64,000 bases of DNA from assembly GCF_033096465.1 (NCBI RefSeq), contig NZ_AP028156.1:2994501-3058500 (forward strand), given 5' to 3'. The notes beneath the pieces are model-generated. The model searched no databases and was not told the DNA's origin. It worked only from the letters and a program-made list of their open reading frames with translations. Of this stretch, positions 17,073-27,605 are shown piece by piece; within the stretch, counting starts at the first letter, position 1, and each line of letters opens with the position of its first letter. The stretch is from Blautia luti (lineage in GTDB: Bacteria; Bacillota; Clostridia; Lachnospirales; Lachnospiraceae). Both the position numbers and the translations under genes were made by a program.

Positions 17073-17687
17073 ATGACTATTGATGAAAAAGATATGATAA
17101 ACAGTATTCTGGCAAGTGTGTCCAGGATTGATTATATTAAACCGGATGATATCCCCAATATTGAATTATACATGGATCAGGTAACAACCTTTATGGAGGA
17201 GCAGCTTGCTTCCACCAAGCGTTATGACGAGGACAAGATCCTCACCAAGACCATGATCAATAACTATGCCAAGAATAAACTCCTTCCTCCGCCGGAGAAG
17301 AAGCGTTATTCCAGAGAGCATATCCTGATGCTGATCTTTATTTATTATTTCAAGAACATTCTGTCCATCAGTGATATTCAGACCCTGCTCACACCCATCG
17401 CGCAGAAATATTTCAAGTCCATGACTGAGAAGGACATGACCTATATTTATAATGAAGTTTTCAGCATGGAAAAAGAACAGATCGAATCTCTCAAGAAAGA
17501 CCTGCTCCGCAAATATAAAACAGCCCAGGATACTTTCTCAGATGCAGATGAAGAAGATCAGGAGAATTTGAAACGCTTCTCTTTTATCTGCCTGTTAAGT
17601 TTTGATGTTTATGTAAAGAAAATGATGATCGAACATCTGATCGACGAAATGAATCTGTCCTCAAACGAAGAGAAAAAGAAAAAATAA
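17073..17687 (+). CDS. DUF1836 family protein
   Basis: 204 residues matching DUF1836, a family widespread in Firmicutes with a MerR-like N-terminal helix-turn-helix character (KTMINNYAKNKLLPPPEKKRY, then SREHILMLIFIYYFKNILSI). By analogy it may bind DNA, but no target or role is established. Two helical halves; the C-terminus is strongly basic (EEKKKK). It is a single-gene unit with its own promoter and a bidirectional terminator shared with the alpha-galactosidase gene. Confidence 0.85.
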   Translation: MTIDEKDMINSILASVSRIDYIKPDDIPNIELYMDQVTTFMEEQLASTKRYDEDKILTKTMINNYAKNKLLPPPEKKRYSREHILMLIFIYYFKNILSISDIQTLLTPIAQKYFKSMTEKDMTYIYNEVFSMEKEQIESLKKDLLRKYKTAQDTFSDADEEDQENLKRFSFICLLSFDVYVKKMMIEHLIDEMNLSSNEEKKKK

Positions 17688-17702
17688 CATATCCATTCTC
17701 TT

Positions 17703-17750
17703 AAAAAAGGATCCGCTCTGCAATATTTCCAGACCGGATCCCTTTTTCTT
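17703..17750. terminator. Bidirectional terminator
   Basis: AAAAAGGATCCG and CGGATCCCTTTTT pair around a 19-nt loop, with T-tracts on both strands. It serves the rightward DUF1836 gene and the leftward alpha-galactosidase gene. Confidence 0.85.
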
Positions 17751-17787
17751 TTTCCTGATTCTGCTGATCTTACAGCAGAACAGTCAG

Positions 17788-19989
17788 TTATTTCTCCACA
17801 GCCTTAAATGTGAATTTCACAGGCTGGTAATCTCCCATCGTCAGCGGCAGCGGCAGTCCTGCTTTCATCAGAGCCGCACCTGTATAAACTTTTCCTGTAG
17901 CTGTGTCTTCATAATGCATTTCTGCATCCAGCCCCTGAGGATAGCACAGATAGATCCGTGGGTTGGCTTCACTGTGCAGTCTGACACCGCATACCACAGC
18001 CTCTTTTTTATCCTTGGATACAAACTGCCATAATACATATTTCTGGTTTTCATAAGGATTTTCCAGGCGGTAATAATCCCCTGTCTGTACCAAATGTTCC
18101 ATCTCTTTATAGATAAGGATCTGTTCTCTGGCTGTCTTCTTCTCTTCTTCGGACATTTTCATCAGGTCAAGTTCATAACCGAAGGTTCCGGAAGATGCCA
18201 CGATTCCTCTTGTCTCGAAAGGTGTGATCCTTCCTGACTGATGGTTGGGGCATACGCTCACATGCGCTCCCATAGCACTTACTGGATAACCGAAAGAAGT
18301 ACCATACTGGATCTTCAGTCTGTCAATGGCATCGGTATTATCACTGCACCAGATCTGCGGGGAATAGTAAAGCATTCCTGCCTCAAATCTTCCACCGCCG
18401 CCGGAACAGGATTCGAAAAGAAGATCCGGATATCTCTGCACCAGGCTCTCCATCATCTCATAGACAGCCAGAACATATCTGTGATAAACCTCTCCCTGAC
18501 GTTCTCCTGGAAGTGCTGCACAGAACACGTTATCCACACTGCGGTTCATATCCCACTTCACATAATCCACTTTGCAGGCATCCAGCACTGTGAATATCTG
18601 GTTCATAATGTGTTCCCGGACTTCCTTTCTGGTAATATCCAGATTCAGCTGATACCTGCTTCTGTTCGCTGCACGTCCCGGGATCTTAAATGCCCAGTCC
18701 GGATGCTCCCTGTACAGATCACTGTCCTCGGAAACCATCTCAGGTTCTACCCACAGACCGAATTTCAGTCCCAGACCATGGATCTTCTCTGCCAGTGCAG
18801 GAAGACCGCCTTTGATCTTCTCCTCATATACCTTCCAGTCTCCAAGCGCACACCAGTCATTGTCTCTCTTTCCAAACCAGCCGTCATCCAGCACAAACAT
18901 ATCCAGTCCGATATTCTTCGCTTCTTCTGCAATGTGATAGAGCTTGTCTGCATCGAAATCGAAATACGTAGCTTCCCAGTTGTTGACCAGGATCGGGCGG
19001 GGCTGATCTACATATTTACTGCGGATCAGATTCTGTCTGTATGCATCATGATAATTACGGGAAAGCTTCCCTAAACCTTCCTCCGAATAAGTCATAATGA
19101 CCTCCGGTGTCTCAAAAGTATCCCCCTGTTTCAGTGTCCACTGGAAATGATATGGATGGATTCCCATCATCACACGGGTTTGTCCGATCTGATCCACTTC
19201 TGTCTCAAATACAAAGTTTCCACTGTATGCCAGCGCATAGCCGTAGCAGTTTCCATGTGTCTCTTCCGTATCGCGGTCGCAGAGGATGACAAATGGATTA
19301 TGGTGGTGGCTGGAAGTTCCCCGGATACTTCCCACCGACCAGTTTCCGTGACCCAGATGGTTTCTTTCCATCTCACGCTCCATGGCATGTCTGCCGTAAA
19401 AATGAACTGCATCCAGTTCCCTGTATTCAAAGTCCATTTCCATGGACACTGCTTTCTTTATGGTAACAGCTTCTGTGCCTGTATTTTCCAGGCGTACTGC
19501 CCTGGTGATCACATCGAATTTCGGAAATACTCCATAAAGAAGGTGCACCTTCAGCCCGCTGGCATGATCTGCCAGAACGATCTCCAGAGTCTGTGCTTCC
19601 TCTTCTCCTCCGAACATGGCCGGAAGTCCCCTGAGGCTGTATTTGCCCGGTCTGATCTCATAAGATTCGAATTTCAGATTCGCAGTATCACTTCCATCTG
19701 CCTGAACAGCCTCCAGGCCATTGATCCTGTAATCCCCGTTTCCGTAGGCTGTGTATTCCTGTGGCAGTGTATCCAGGGAAAATGTCCTGTCCCTTCCCGC
19801 TTCATAAGGATTCCCGGAAAAACCTCTGTCTGCACACACGATCCTGTCTGTGATCAGTGTATCTCCCACCGGACTTCCATAATAAAGATGAACCAGGGTA
19901 TCATACTCCCTGACCTGCATCTGATACGTGCTGTTTTCTGTTCTCAGTTCAAATACTTTCTCTTTTTCGTGATATCTGATCCATTCCAT
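17788..19989 (-). CDS. Alpha-galactosidase, GH36
   Basis: 733 residues, the usual length for intracellular GH36 enzymes (AgaA/RafA type). There is no signal peptide. An N-terminal beta-sandwich (to about 330) precedes the barrel: WEATYFDFD, VLDDGWFGKRDNDW, then KVDYVKWDMNRS with the nucleophile Asp and CSDNTDAIDRLKIQYG with the acid/base Asp; SCSGGGGRFEAG binds substrate. It removes terminal alpha-1,6-galactose from raffinose, melibiose or stachyose. SD AGGAGAGG precedes the ATG. It is divergent from an AraC regulator that probably controls it. No transporter is linked. Confidence 0.95.
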   Translation of the reverse strand: MEWIRYHEKEKVFELRTENSTYQMQVREYDTLVHLYYGSPVGDTLITDRIVCADRGFSGNPYEAGRDRTFSLDTLPQEYTAYGNGDYRINGLEAVQADGSDTANLKFESYEIRPGKYSLRGLPAMFGGEEEAQTLEIVLADHASGLKVHLLYGVFPKFDVITRAVRLENTGTEAVTIKKAVSMEMDFEYRELDAVHFYGRHAMEREMERNHLGHGNWSVGSIRGTSSHHHNPFVILCDRDTEETHGNCYGYALAYSGNFVFETEVDQIGQTRVMMGIHPYHFQWTLKQGDTFETPEVIMTYSEEGLGKLSRNYHDAYRQNLIRSKYVDQPRPILVNNWEATYFDFDADKLYHIAEEAKNIGLDMFVLDDGWFGKRDNDWCALGDWKVYEEKIKGGLPALAEKIHGLGLKFGLWVEPEMVSEDSDLYREHPDWAFKIPGRAANRSRYQLNLDITRKEVREHIMNQIFTVLDACKVDYVKWDMNRSVDNVFCAALPGERQGEVYHRYVLAVYEMMESLVQRYPDLLFESCSGGGGRFEAGMLYYSPQIWCSDNTDAIDRLKIQYGTSFGYPVSAMGAHVSVCPNHQSGRITPFETRGIVASSGTFGYELDLMKMSEEEKKTAREQILIYKEMEHLVQTGDYYRLENPYENQKYVLWQFVSKDKKEAVVCGVRLHSEANPRIYLCYPQGLDAEMHYEDTATGKVYTGAALMKAGLPLPLTMGDYQPVKFTFKAVEK

Positions 19990-20219
19990 CTGCTGTACCT
20001 CTCCTGTTATTTTTTACTGAATCAGGCAGGTTTCTGACTGGCCTGTCTGTTTTTCTCTTGTTTATGCTCCTATTATACAGATCCTCCATGATCTTTTAAA
20101 TAGATTTATGGCAGGAACATATGTCATAATCGTTATGGCAAAACAGCTGAATATATGGTAAAATGTCAACAAAACGAAACCCTGTTCCGGTTAATTTAAA
20201 AGAAATGAGGACTGTACCA

Positions 20220-21107
20220 ATGTCCAATGTAAAATACACAGACGGCGCCACCTTCCGCTGTCTCGAAAATCTCAAAGAAGCCTCTCTTGATATCAGTCTG
20301 ATCCACACAGGCAGGGAATATTGTCTGCCCGGTCATATCTGTTCCAGATCCAGAGAAGAATTTATCATTCATTTCGTATTGAAGGGCACCGGATTCTATT
20401 CTGCTGACGGACAGACCTGGTCCCTGTCTCCGGGACAGATGTTCCTCATTTATCCAGATGAACCGGTTACCTACGGTGCGGATGAAACAGATCCCTGGAC
20501 TTACGCCTGGATCGGTTTTAAGGGGATCCGCGCCGGTTCCCTGGCAGCCCAGTGCGGTTTTTCCCGTAAGAACCGGGTGCTTCCTGCTCCCTCTTCTGAA
20601 CTGATCACAGAATACATTGATCATCTCCTGGAACACAGACAGCTGTCCCAGGCCAATGACCTCCGGCGCCAGGCATACCTGCTCCTGTTTTTCGCAGAAC
20701 TGACAGATTTCCACGAGAAGCAGTCGGGCCAGAATAAAAAGTCACATGAATACAGTACCAGTGTTTATGTAGAACTTGCCATCGAGTACATCACCAGTAT
20801 GTATCAGAATGGGATCGGCATTTCGGACATTGCATCCAATATCGGCATCAGCCGTGCTTATCTAAACAGTGCCTTTCAGAAAGAACTGAATATGTCCGCC
20901 CAGAGTTTTCTCATTGATTACAGAATGCACAAAGCAGCCAGCCTGCTTCTGGGTACAGACATGTCCGTAAAGGAAATTGCCCGCTGTATTGGATACACTG
21001 ACCAGCTGGTATTCTCCAAAGCTTTCAAAAAGAAATTCGGGGTAAGCCCGAAAAATTATAAAACCCATCAGGAAATGCTGGAACATTTCCACGAAAAACA
21101 ACCATAA
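20220..21107 (+). CDS. AraC-family transcriptional regulator (MsmR/RafR-like)
   Basis: 295 residues: a cupin-type AraC ligand-binding domain (about 30-165; REEFIIHFVLKGTGFY, LSPGQMFLIYPDEPV) and two AraC HTH motifs at the C-terminus (GIGISDIASNIGISRAYLN; SVKEIARCIGYTDQLVFSKAF; ending KKFGVSPKNYK). The ATG at 20220 has GAGGA 10 nt upstream; an earlier in-frame ATG at 20163 lacks an SD. Divergence from the GH36 gene and similarity to MsmR-type regulators suggest activation of alpha-galactoside use (inference). Confidence 0.9.
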   Translation: MSNVKYTDGATFRCLENLKEASLDISLIHTGREYCLPGHICSRSREEFIIHFVLKGTGFYSADGQTWSLSPGQMFLIYPDEPVTYGADETDPWTYAWIGFKGIRAGSLAAQCGFSRKNRVLPAPSSELITEYIDHLLEHRQLSQANDLRRQAYLLLFFAELTDFHEKQSGQNKKSHEYSTSVYVELAIEYITSMYQNGIGISDIASNIGISRAYLNSAFQKELNMSAQSFLIDYRMHKAASLLLGTDMSVKEIARCIGYTDQLVFSKAFKKKFGVSPKNYKTHQEMLEHFHEKQP

Positions 21108-21123
21108 CAAGGAGGATCCAAAC

Positions 21124-22176
21124 ATGAAGAAAAAAATTGCAGCGTTACTTTTATGTGCCGTATTATCCGCCACATCCTTTCCTGTCACAGGCATGGCAGG
21201 AGAATTCAGTGCAACTTCCGAGGATGTTTCCCAGGAAACGCCTGACCCGGAAATTACTCCTACTGTCAAACCTGCCCGTACCCCGAAAGTTACAGCGAGT
21301 GTTGTAAAAGGACTGGAGAAACCTCTGAAATTTTATCCTGGACAATTTTATGAATTTAAAGTGATCGGCGCAGGAACTGATAATAAATCTCCGGTGAAAG
21401 GTGCTGTCCGCTGGATTCCCCTCTACTGGAGTATGTCCTCTGTCGGTGATCGTTACAACTCTGTCTGGAAAATTGGTTCACCTGTGGGAATATCAACTGG
21501 TGCCTCTTATACTATGTACATTTTCTTCAAACAGCAGGTGTACAACGGAAAGTTATGGATTGATACAGAAACTGTAAAATCCATGCGCACCACCTTCAAG
21601 TCTGCTGATTTATCTTCCAGCAAACTGCCCATTCCGTCCCTGACATCAGTTTCCAATAAATCAAAGGGTATTGTTTTCAAATGGAATAAAGTCACCGGAT
21701 GTTCCGGCTACATGATATACCGGAAAACAGGAAGTGGCAAATGGACCAAGCTCGCCACAGTAAAGGGCAGCAGCACCCTTTCCTATACAGACCGTACAGC
21801 GAAAAGTGGAAACACTTACACTTATACAGTAAAGGCATACAAAGATTCCCAGCAGGGTTCCTACAACACCATCGGATTGAAGATCACCCGCCTGACAGCT
21901 CCAACCCTTTCTTCCCTGACCAACACCAAATCAGGCAGAACCAATGTAAAGTGGAAAAAAGTTACCGCTGCATCCGGATATCAGGTTGAATACTCTACCT
22001 CCAAAAATTTCACTAATTCCAAAAGGATATCCACCGGTAACAGTTCTTCCACCGCTCTTTCCGGTCTGAAAAAAGGAAAAACTTATTATATCCGCGTACG
22101 CGCCTGCAAAAAATCCAATGGAATAACCAGTTACAGTCCATGGAGCAATACAATGAGCATCAAGATCAAAAAATAA
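21124..22176 (+). CDS. Secreted protein with two fibronectin type III domains
   Basis: 350 residues. Signal peptide 1-25 (MKKKIAALLLCAVLSATS, cleavage near GMAGE). A Thr/Pro spacer (about 35-60) and an unassigned region (60-165; KFYPGQFYEFKVIGAG) precede two FN3 repeats: about 165-260 (FKWNKVTGCSGYMIYRK, YTYTVKAYKD) and 262-350 (VKWKKVTAASGYQVEYS, YYIRVRACK). No LPxTG or TM anchor is seen, so it may be released or bound through the FN3 domains. It begins 17 nt after the AraC gene and may be co-transcribed. Function unknown. Confidence 0.8.
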   Translation: MKKKIAALLLCAVLSATSFPVTGMAGEFSATSEDVSQETPDPEITPTVKPARTPKVTASVVKGLEKPLKFYPGQFYEFKVIGAGTDNKSPVKGAVRWIPLYWSMSSVGDRYNSVWKIGSPVGISTGASYTMYIFFKQQVYNGKLWIDTETVKSMRTTFKSADLSSSKLPIPSLTSVSNKSKGIVFKWNKVTGCSGYMIYRKTGSGKWTKLATVKGSSTLSYTDRTAKSGNTYTYTVKAYKDSQQGSYNTIGLKITRLTAPTLSSLTNTKSGRTNVKWKKVTAASGYQVEYSTSKNFTNSKRISTGNSSSTALSGLKKGKTYYIRVRACKKSNGITSYSPWSNTMSIKIKK

Positions 22177-22199
22177 CCCGGCAAAACTTTATTTCATAT

Positions 22200-22236
22200 A
22201 AAACAGGAGGGACATATGACATGTCCCTCCTGTTTT
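22200..22236. terminator. Strong bidirectional terminator
   Basis: A 16-bp perfect stem (AAAACAGGAGGGACAT) with a 5-nt loop and T-runs on both strands. It ends the AraC/FN3 transcript and the leftward abfA region. Confidence 0.92.
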
Positions 22237-22256
22237 ATACTTTTCTATTCTGTTAT

Positions 22257-22433
22257 TTACTGTCCAAGTTCGTTCTGGAGATCTGACTGTGCCTGATCAA
22301 GTGCATCTGCCACATCTACGCCGTTCTCGAAGATATCATTCAGAGTAACAGTTGTGAACTCTGTATTGATGGACGGATAGGAAGAAGAAGAATGAGATTC
22401 AAGACCTGCGCTTCCATCTTCGAGCTCTTTCAT
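22257..22433 (-). pseudogene. C-terminal scrap of a sugar ABC transporter substrate-binding protein
   Basis: The reading frame ending at 22257 gives MKELEDGSAGLESH, then NTEFTTVTLNDIFENGVDVA and LDQAQSDLQNELGQ, the C-terminal end of family 1 extracellular sugar-binding proteins (COG1653-like). Only about 58 codons remain; the signal peptide, lipobox and main lobes are missing, and nothing in frame links it to abfA upstream. It is a deletion remnant and a sign that an ABC importer was once encoded next to the arabinofuranosidase. Confidence 0.65.
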
Positions 22434-22502
22434 TGTTGTTATTCCTAAAAATATATTCTGTTTATTGTGTGTTTTTCACAATATTATACGTTTTACCTCG
22501 CA

Positions 22503-24466
<1,964 letters not shown>

Positions 24467-24519
24467 ATTTTCCATAAAACCAGTCCTTTTTTGATCTTTT
24501 ATCTTGTCGACTGATTCTA

Positions 24520-25251
24520 TTATACCATGAATCTCATCGCAGAATAAATGTTCTTTTCTGTTTTTTGGCAATCCATCTCCCACCTGTAGAGGAAGAAGGA
24601 ATGATCATACAACGCTTTCTGATATCCCAGCAGACGGTCATGAGTGTGAATGCTTCGCTCTTTTCCTGTGATCACACCTATATTTTTATGTCCCATGGAA
24701 ATCACATAGTTCACGATTTCATAGGCACCTTTCTTATCATCTACTACAACCGACGGGTAATGCTCAGATTTCGTATATCCATAGGCCATGCTTGCCGGAA
24801 CGGTCAGATTCTCCGGCAGACATTTCAGTGCTCTTTCATGAGCTGTCACGTACACGATCCCGTCCACCTGCTTGGCGATCAGTTCCTTCACTTCCCGACG
24901 TACCATCTGGAAGAACTTCTCGTTGTCATAATAGCTGTCGCCAAACTTCTTATATAATCTCAGATTGATCAGAAGAATGTGATATCCCTTCTCCTCACAA
25001 CATTTCGTAATTCCGTCAATGATCTCCGGTGCACAGAATACCGTAATATCCTCCACAACAACACCTATGGTCCGGGTTCTTCTGGTCTTTAAATTCTTGG
25101 CAATGTAATTTGGAGTATAATTTAATTCTTCAATAGCCTGAAGCACACGCTCTTTTGTTTCCTTGCTGGCATTGGGTTTCCCGTTGATGATATTGGAAAC
25201 TGTGGCAATAGAAACATCACAGTGTTTCGCTATTTCTTTAATTGTAACCAT
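24520..25251 (-). pseudogene. LacI-family transcriptional regulator, 3' end cut off by IS200 remnant
   Basis: The N-terminal HTH (TIKEIAKHCDVSIATVSNIINGK, hinge KNLKTRRTRTIGVV) and about two-thirds of the periplasmic-binding-like domain are intact (GYHILLINLR, QVDGIVYVTAHE, GHKNIGVITG). Similarity ends at LLGYQKALYDHSFF near 24595; the remaining codons are IS leader. Family members run to about 330 residues, so the last lobe (dimer and effector contacts) is missing. It may still bind DNA, but effector response is probably lost. It most likely regulated the abfA/importer locus. Confidence 0.82.
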
Positions 25252-25267
25252 AGTCCGTCTCTTTTCC

Positions 25268-25281
25268 TGAACGTTCGTACA
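25268..25281 (-). promoter_or_regulatory. LacI-type palindromic operator
   Basis: TGAACGTTCGTACA has dyad pattern TGnACGnnCGTnCA (10 of 14 positions symmetric, central CG-rich half-sites), placed between the lacI promoter and its SD. This position suits autorepression. Confidence 0.5.
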
Positions 25282-25296
25282 TATTATCTATGTTTT

Positions 25297-25325
25297 ATTA
25301 TACGTTATACAAAGAGGGCAGGCAA
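25297..25325 (-). promoter_or_regulatory. Promoter of the lacI-type gene
   Basis: -35 TTGCCT (25320-25325), 17-nt spacer, -10 TATAAT (25297-25302). It overlaps the 3' end of the lacZ scrap, so the scrap's reading frame runs into the promoter. Confidence 0.72.
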
Positions 25326-26095
25326 GGAAATAATCGCAAAAAATGGACTGCCTGTATAACTGCTTTATCAGATTCCCTTAAAACTAATGAAAATTCCATC
25401 TTTCTATCTGCATTTAACAAATATTCCGGATGAGTGTATGCGCCCCAGCTGTCGTCGCCGCCGATTCCCATCTGGGCTTTTGCGACACGGACGACAGTGT
25501 AGTGGATCTGTGGGAGTTCGTATGGGTGCATGGCATTTTCTATTTCGTGTGGAGTGTATGGAAGGGCGGAGAACATCATTGGTTCTTTGTCCATCTCGAA
25601 GCGGATTCCTCTGCCTTTGCGGTCTGCATAGGTTTCGGTTTCGCCAAGACCATACCACTGCACATTGTCGTAATCTGCATTGAACTTGAAGATCATACCG
25701 AATTCCGGCATATCGCCCAGTTCTTTTACAGGGTCGTAGGATAAGGTTGTTTTTACTTTTCCATCGCCGAATACTTCGTAGGTAAGCTGACATTCACTGG
25801 CCGGTGTGGTGGGCATCAGATATGTGAAGGTTACTTTTACGGAAATGTCAGTTTCCTCTGTCTGTGGTAAATTGGCCGAGCCATATGCACCTTTTTTTGT
25901 TTTATAATTCTCCTGCCATCTTTTATTTGTCACATATTGAAGTAATAACAGCATTTCTCCGGCCGCATTTGCTTTTGCAGCCGTTATACACGGTGCCTGT
26001 GTCGGCTCTACAAAGAAGCAGTGTACATTGTCACCAAATACCAGTTTTAATCCGAAGCAGACTCCCGTTATATTTTCTATTCCAGATTTTGACAT
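25298..26095 (-). pseudogene. Chimeric remnant: D-serine dehydratase fragment joined to lacZ C-terminal domain
   Basis: The first ~30 codons ([17 protein letters not shown], then VEPTQAPC) resemble the central part of D-serine ammonia-lyase (FGLKL-FGD-VHC-F-EPTHSPC). About 45 unassigned residues follow. From about residue 85 the protein matches the C-terminal domain 5 of GH2 beta-galactosidase: [36 protein letters not shown], and [15 protein letters not shown] near the end. The last residues are readthrough into the lacI promoter. Barrel and active site are absent. It is a product of rearrangement, not an enzyme. Confidence 0.75.
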
Positions 26096-26183
26096 TATAT
26101 TTACAGATTTTGATTATCCTCATTTTTCGTCAATCATTTATCTGCATTTTTTCTATAAAACAAAGGCCAAAGAAACATAACAC

Positions 26184-26209
26184 AAAAGGCAGGTAAAAAA
26201 TCACCTGCC
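26184..26209 (-). terminator. Intrinsic terminator of the yerC gene
   Basis: On the minus strand GGCAGGT pairs with ACCTGCC around an 8-nt loop, followed by TTTTG. Confidence 0.8.
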
Positions 26210-26254
26210 CCATTTCAAGCCACCTGGCTCTTTATCCTTTTGTTTCTTATCCTT

Positions 26255-26560
26255 TTATTCCCCTTTGGCTTCCTTCTCTGCCATTCTGGAGAATACCATT
26301 TCATAGCCATCATTTCCATAATTTAATGAACGATTCACACGACTGATCGTTGCAGTGGAAGCTCCGGTCTTCTCGGAAATGTCAAGGTATGTTCTCTTGT
26401 CCATCAGCATCTTGGCAACTTCGAAACGCTGTGATAAGGAAAGAAGTTCGTTGATCGTGCATACATCCTCAAAGAAAGTATAACACTCTTCTTTATCCTT
26501 CAGGCAAAGGATCGCTTCAAAAAGCTGATCCACAGCCTCTGTTCTGATCTTTTTACTCAT
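26255..26560 (-). CDS. yerC: YerC/YecD-family TrpR-like protein
   Basis: 101 residues, the full length of this TrpR-superfamily group. A helical protein with an HTH: ELLSLSQRFEVAKMLMDKRTY, then DISEKTGASTATISRVNRSL (recognition helix, about 60-80). Homologues are common in Firmicutes as putative transcription factors of unknown target; they are not tryptophan repressors. It is monocistronic, with GGAGCAGGAAA as SD and a terminator at 26184-26209. Confidence 0.88.
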   Translation of the reverse strand: MSKKIRTEAVDQLFEAILCLKDKEECYTFFEDVCTINELLSLSQRFEVAKMLMDKRTYLDISEKTGASTATISRVNRSLNYGNDGYEMVFSRMAEKEAKGE

Positions 26561-26706
26561 TTTCCTGCTCCTTTAGAACTCTGTTCTTCAATTCTTCACT
26601 TGACGGACATTTGTCTTTATTATGTCCGTATCATATTTCTAACAGTGATATTTTACCACGTTAAAACATAAGAAGCAAGCGTTTGAGCTGAAAGAACTCA
26701 GGATTT

Positions 26707-27429
26707 TTATAATTTGCGGTTTACATACTTTTTCACTGCATCCACGGAGCGGTTCAGCACCAGTTCTTCCGGGAAATCCAGCTTTGTGAGCAGATCTCTG
26801 GCCAGATCAAACTCTCCGATGAGCAGGTCAAAATGCGCATCACTATCCATCACAACCGGAACCTGATACTTCTTACACAGATTCAGCATCACCGTATCAT
26901 TCTCCACTGCATTCTCTCTGGTACAGCCTGGCTCCATGGAATGATTGTTCAGCTCCAGAACCTTCCCATATTCCTTCGCACCCTGCACCAGCGCCTCATA
27001 ATTGATCTCATATCTTCCATCATCCGGATGTCCGATGATATTAATATACGGATTCTTCATTGCATTCAGATAACTCTCCGTATTCTCAAGCTTAGATGCA
27101 GGCTTCATACACGGAGTATGCAGACTGGCGATCACCACATCCATATTCGCCAGCGTCTTCTGCCCCAGATCCACAGTCCCCTTTGCATCCAGAATATTCA
27201 CCTCAGACCCCAGAAGCAGCTGAATCCCATACAACTCCCTGGGAACCACCTTCAGATTATTAAAATAAAACTCATGACAGGTTCCCGGCATCATCGGCGC
27301 ATGCTCCGTAATCCCCAAAAGCTCCAGTCCCTTATCCGAAGCCGCCCTCACCATCTCCCTCAAAGAACAATATGCATGACCGCTGGCCACTGTATGTGTA
27401 TGCAGATCCAACACTGACTTATATTTCAT
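26707..27429 (-). CDS. PHP-domain metal-dependent phosphatase/hydrolase (YcdX-like)
   Basis: 240 residues of the PHP superfamily. Metal-binding motifs are present: DLHTHT (8-13), GITEHAP (about 41), GSEVN (about 73), ASLHTP (about 100), GHPDDGRY (about 129), DSDAH (about 192). YcdX-type proteins bind three metal ions and hydrolyse phosphate esters; the natural substrate is unknown. The ATG at 27429 follows GAGGAGGGG; the longer frame has no SD. Confidence 0.88.
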   Translation of the reverse strand: MKYKSVLDLHTHTVASGHAYCSLREMVRAASDKGLELLGITEHAPMMPGTCHEFYFNNLKVVPRELYGIQLLLGSEVNILDAKGTVDLGQKTLANMDVVIASLHTPCMKPASKLENTESYLNAMKNPYINIIGHPDDGRYEINYEALVQGAKEYGKVLELNNHSMEPGCTRENAVENDTVMLNLCKKYQVPVVMDSDAHFDLLIGEFDLARDLLTKLDFPEELVLNRSVDAVKKYVNRKL

Positions 27430-27557
27430 GATCAACCCCTCCTCATTTCGTAAAAATGTTTTTTTCACATTATACTCCCACCCTGCAACACCCCGCAAGA
27501 ATTTTGCATAAAATGCAAAATTCTAAGACACACCTCCCCAGCCAGTAACCAGCACAG

Positions 27558-27590
27558 AAAAAAACAGAGCCTGCATCCCTGCAAGCCCTG
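27558..27590 (-). terminator. Terminator of the sugar ABC operon
   Basis: On the minus strand CAGGGCTTGCA pairs with TGCAGGCTCTG (9 of 11) and is followed by seven T. Confidence 0.78.
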
Positions 27591-27605
27591 CAAACATTTC
27601 AAATA

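Noticed and set aside
18241-20037. Two long plus-strand open frames
   Set aside because: Both lie antisense to the GH36 gene, which has catalytic motifs in frame.
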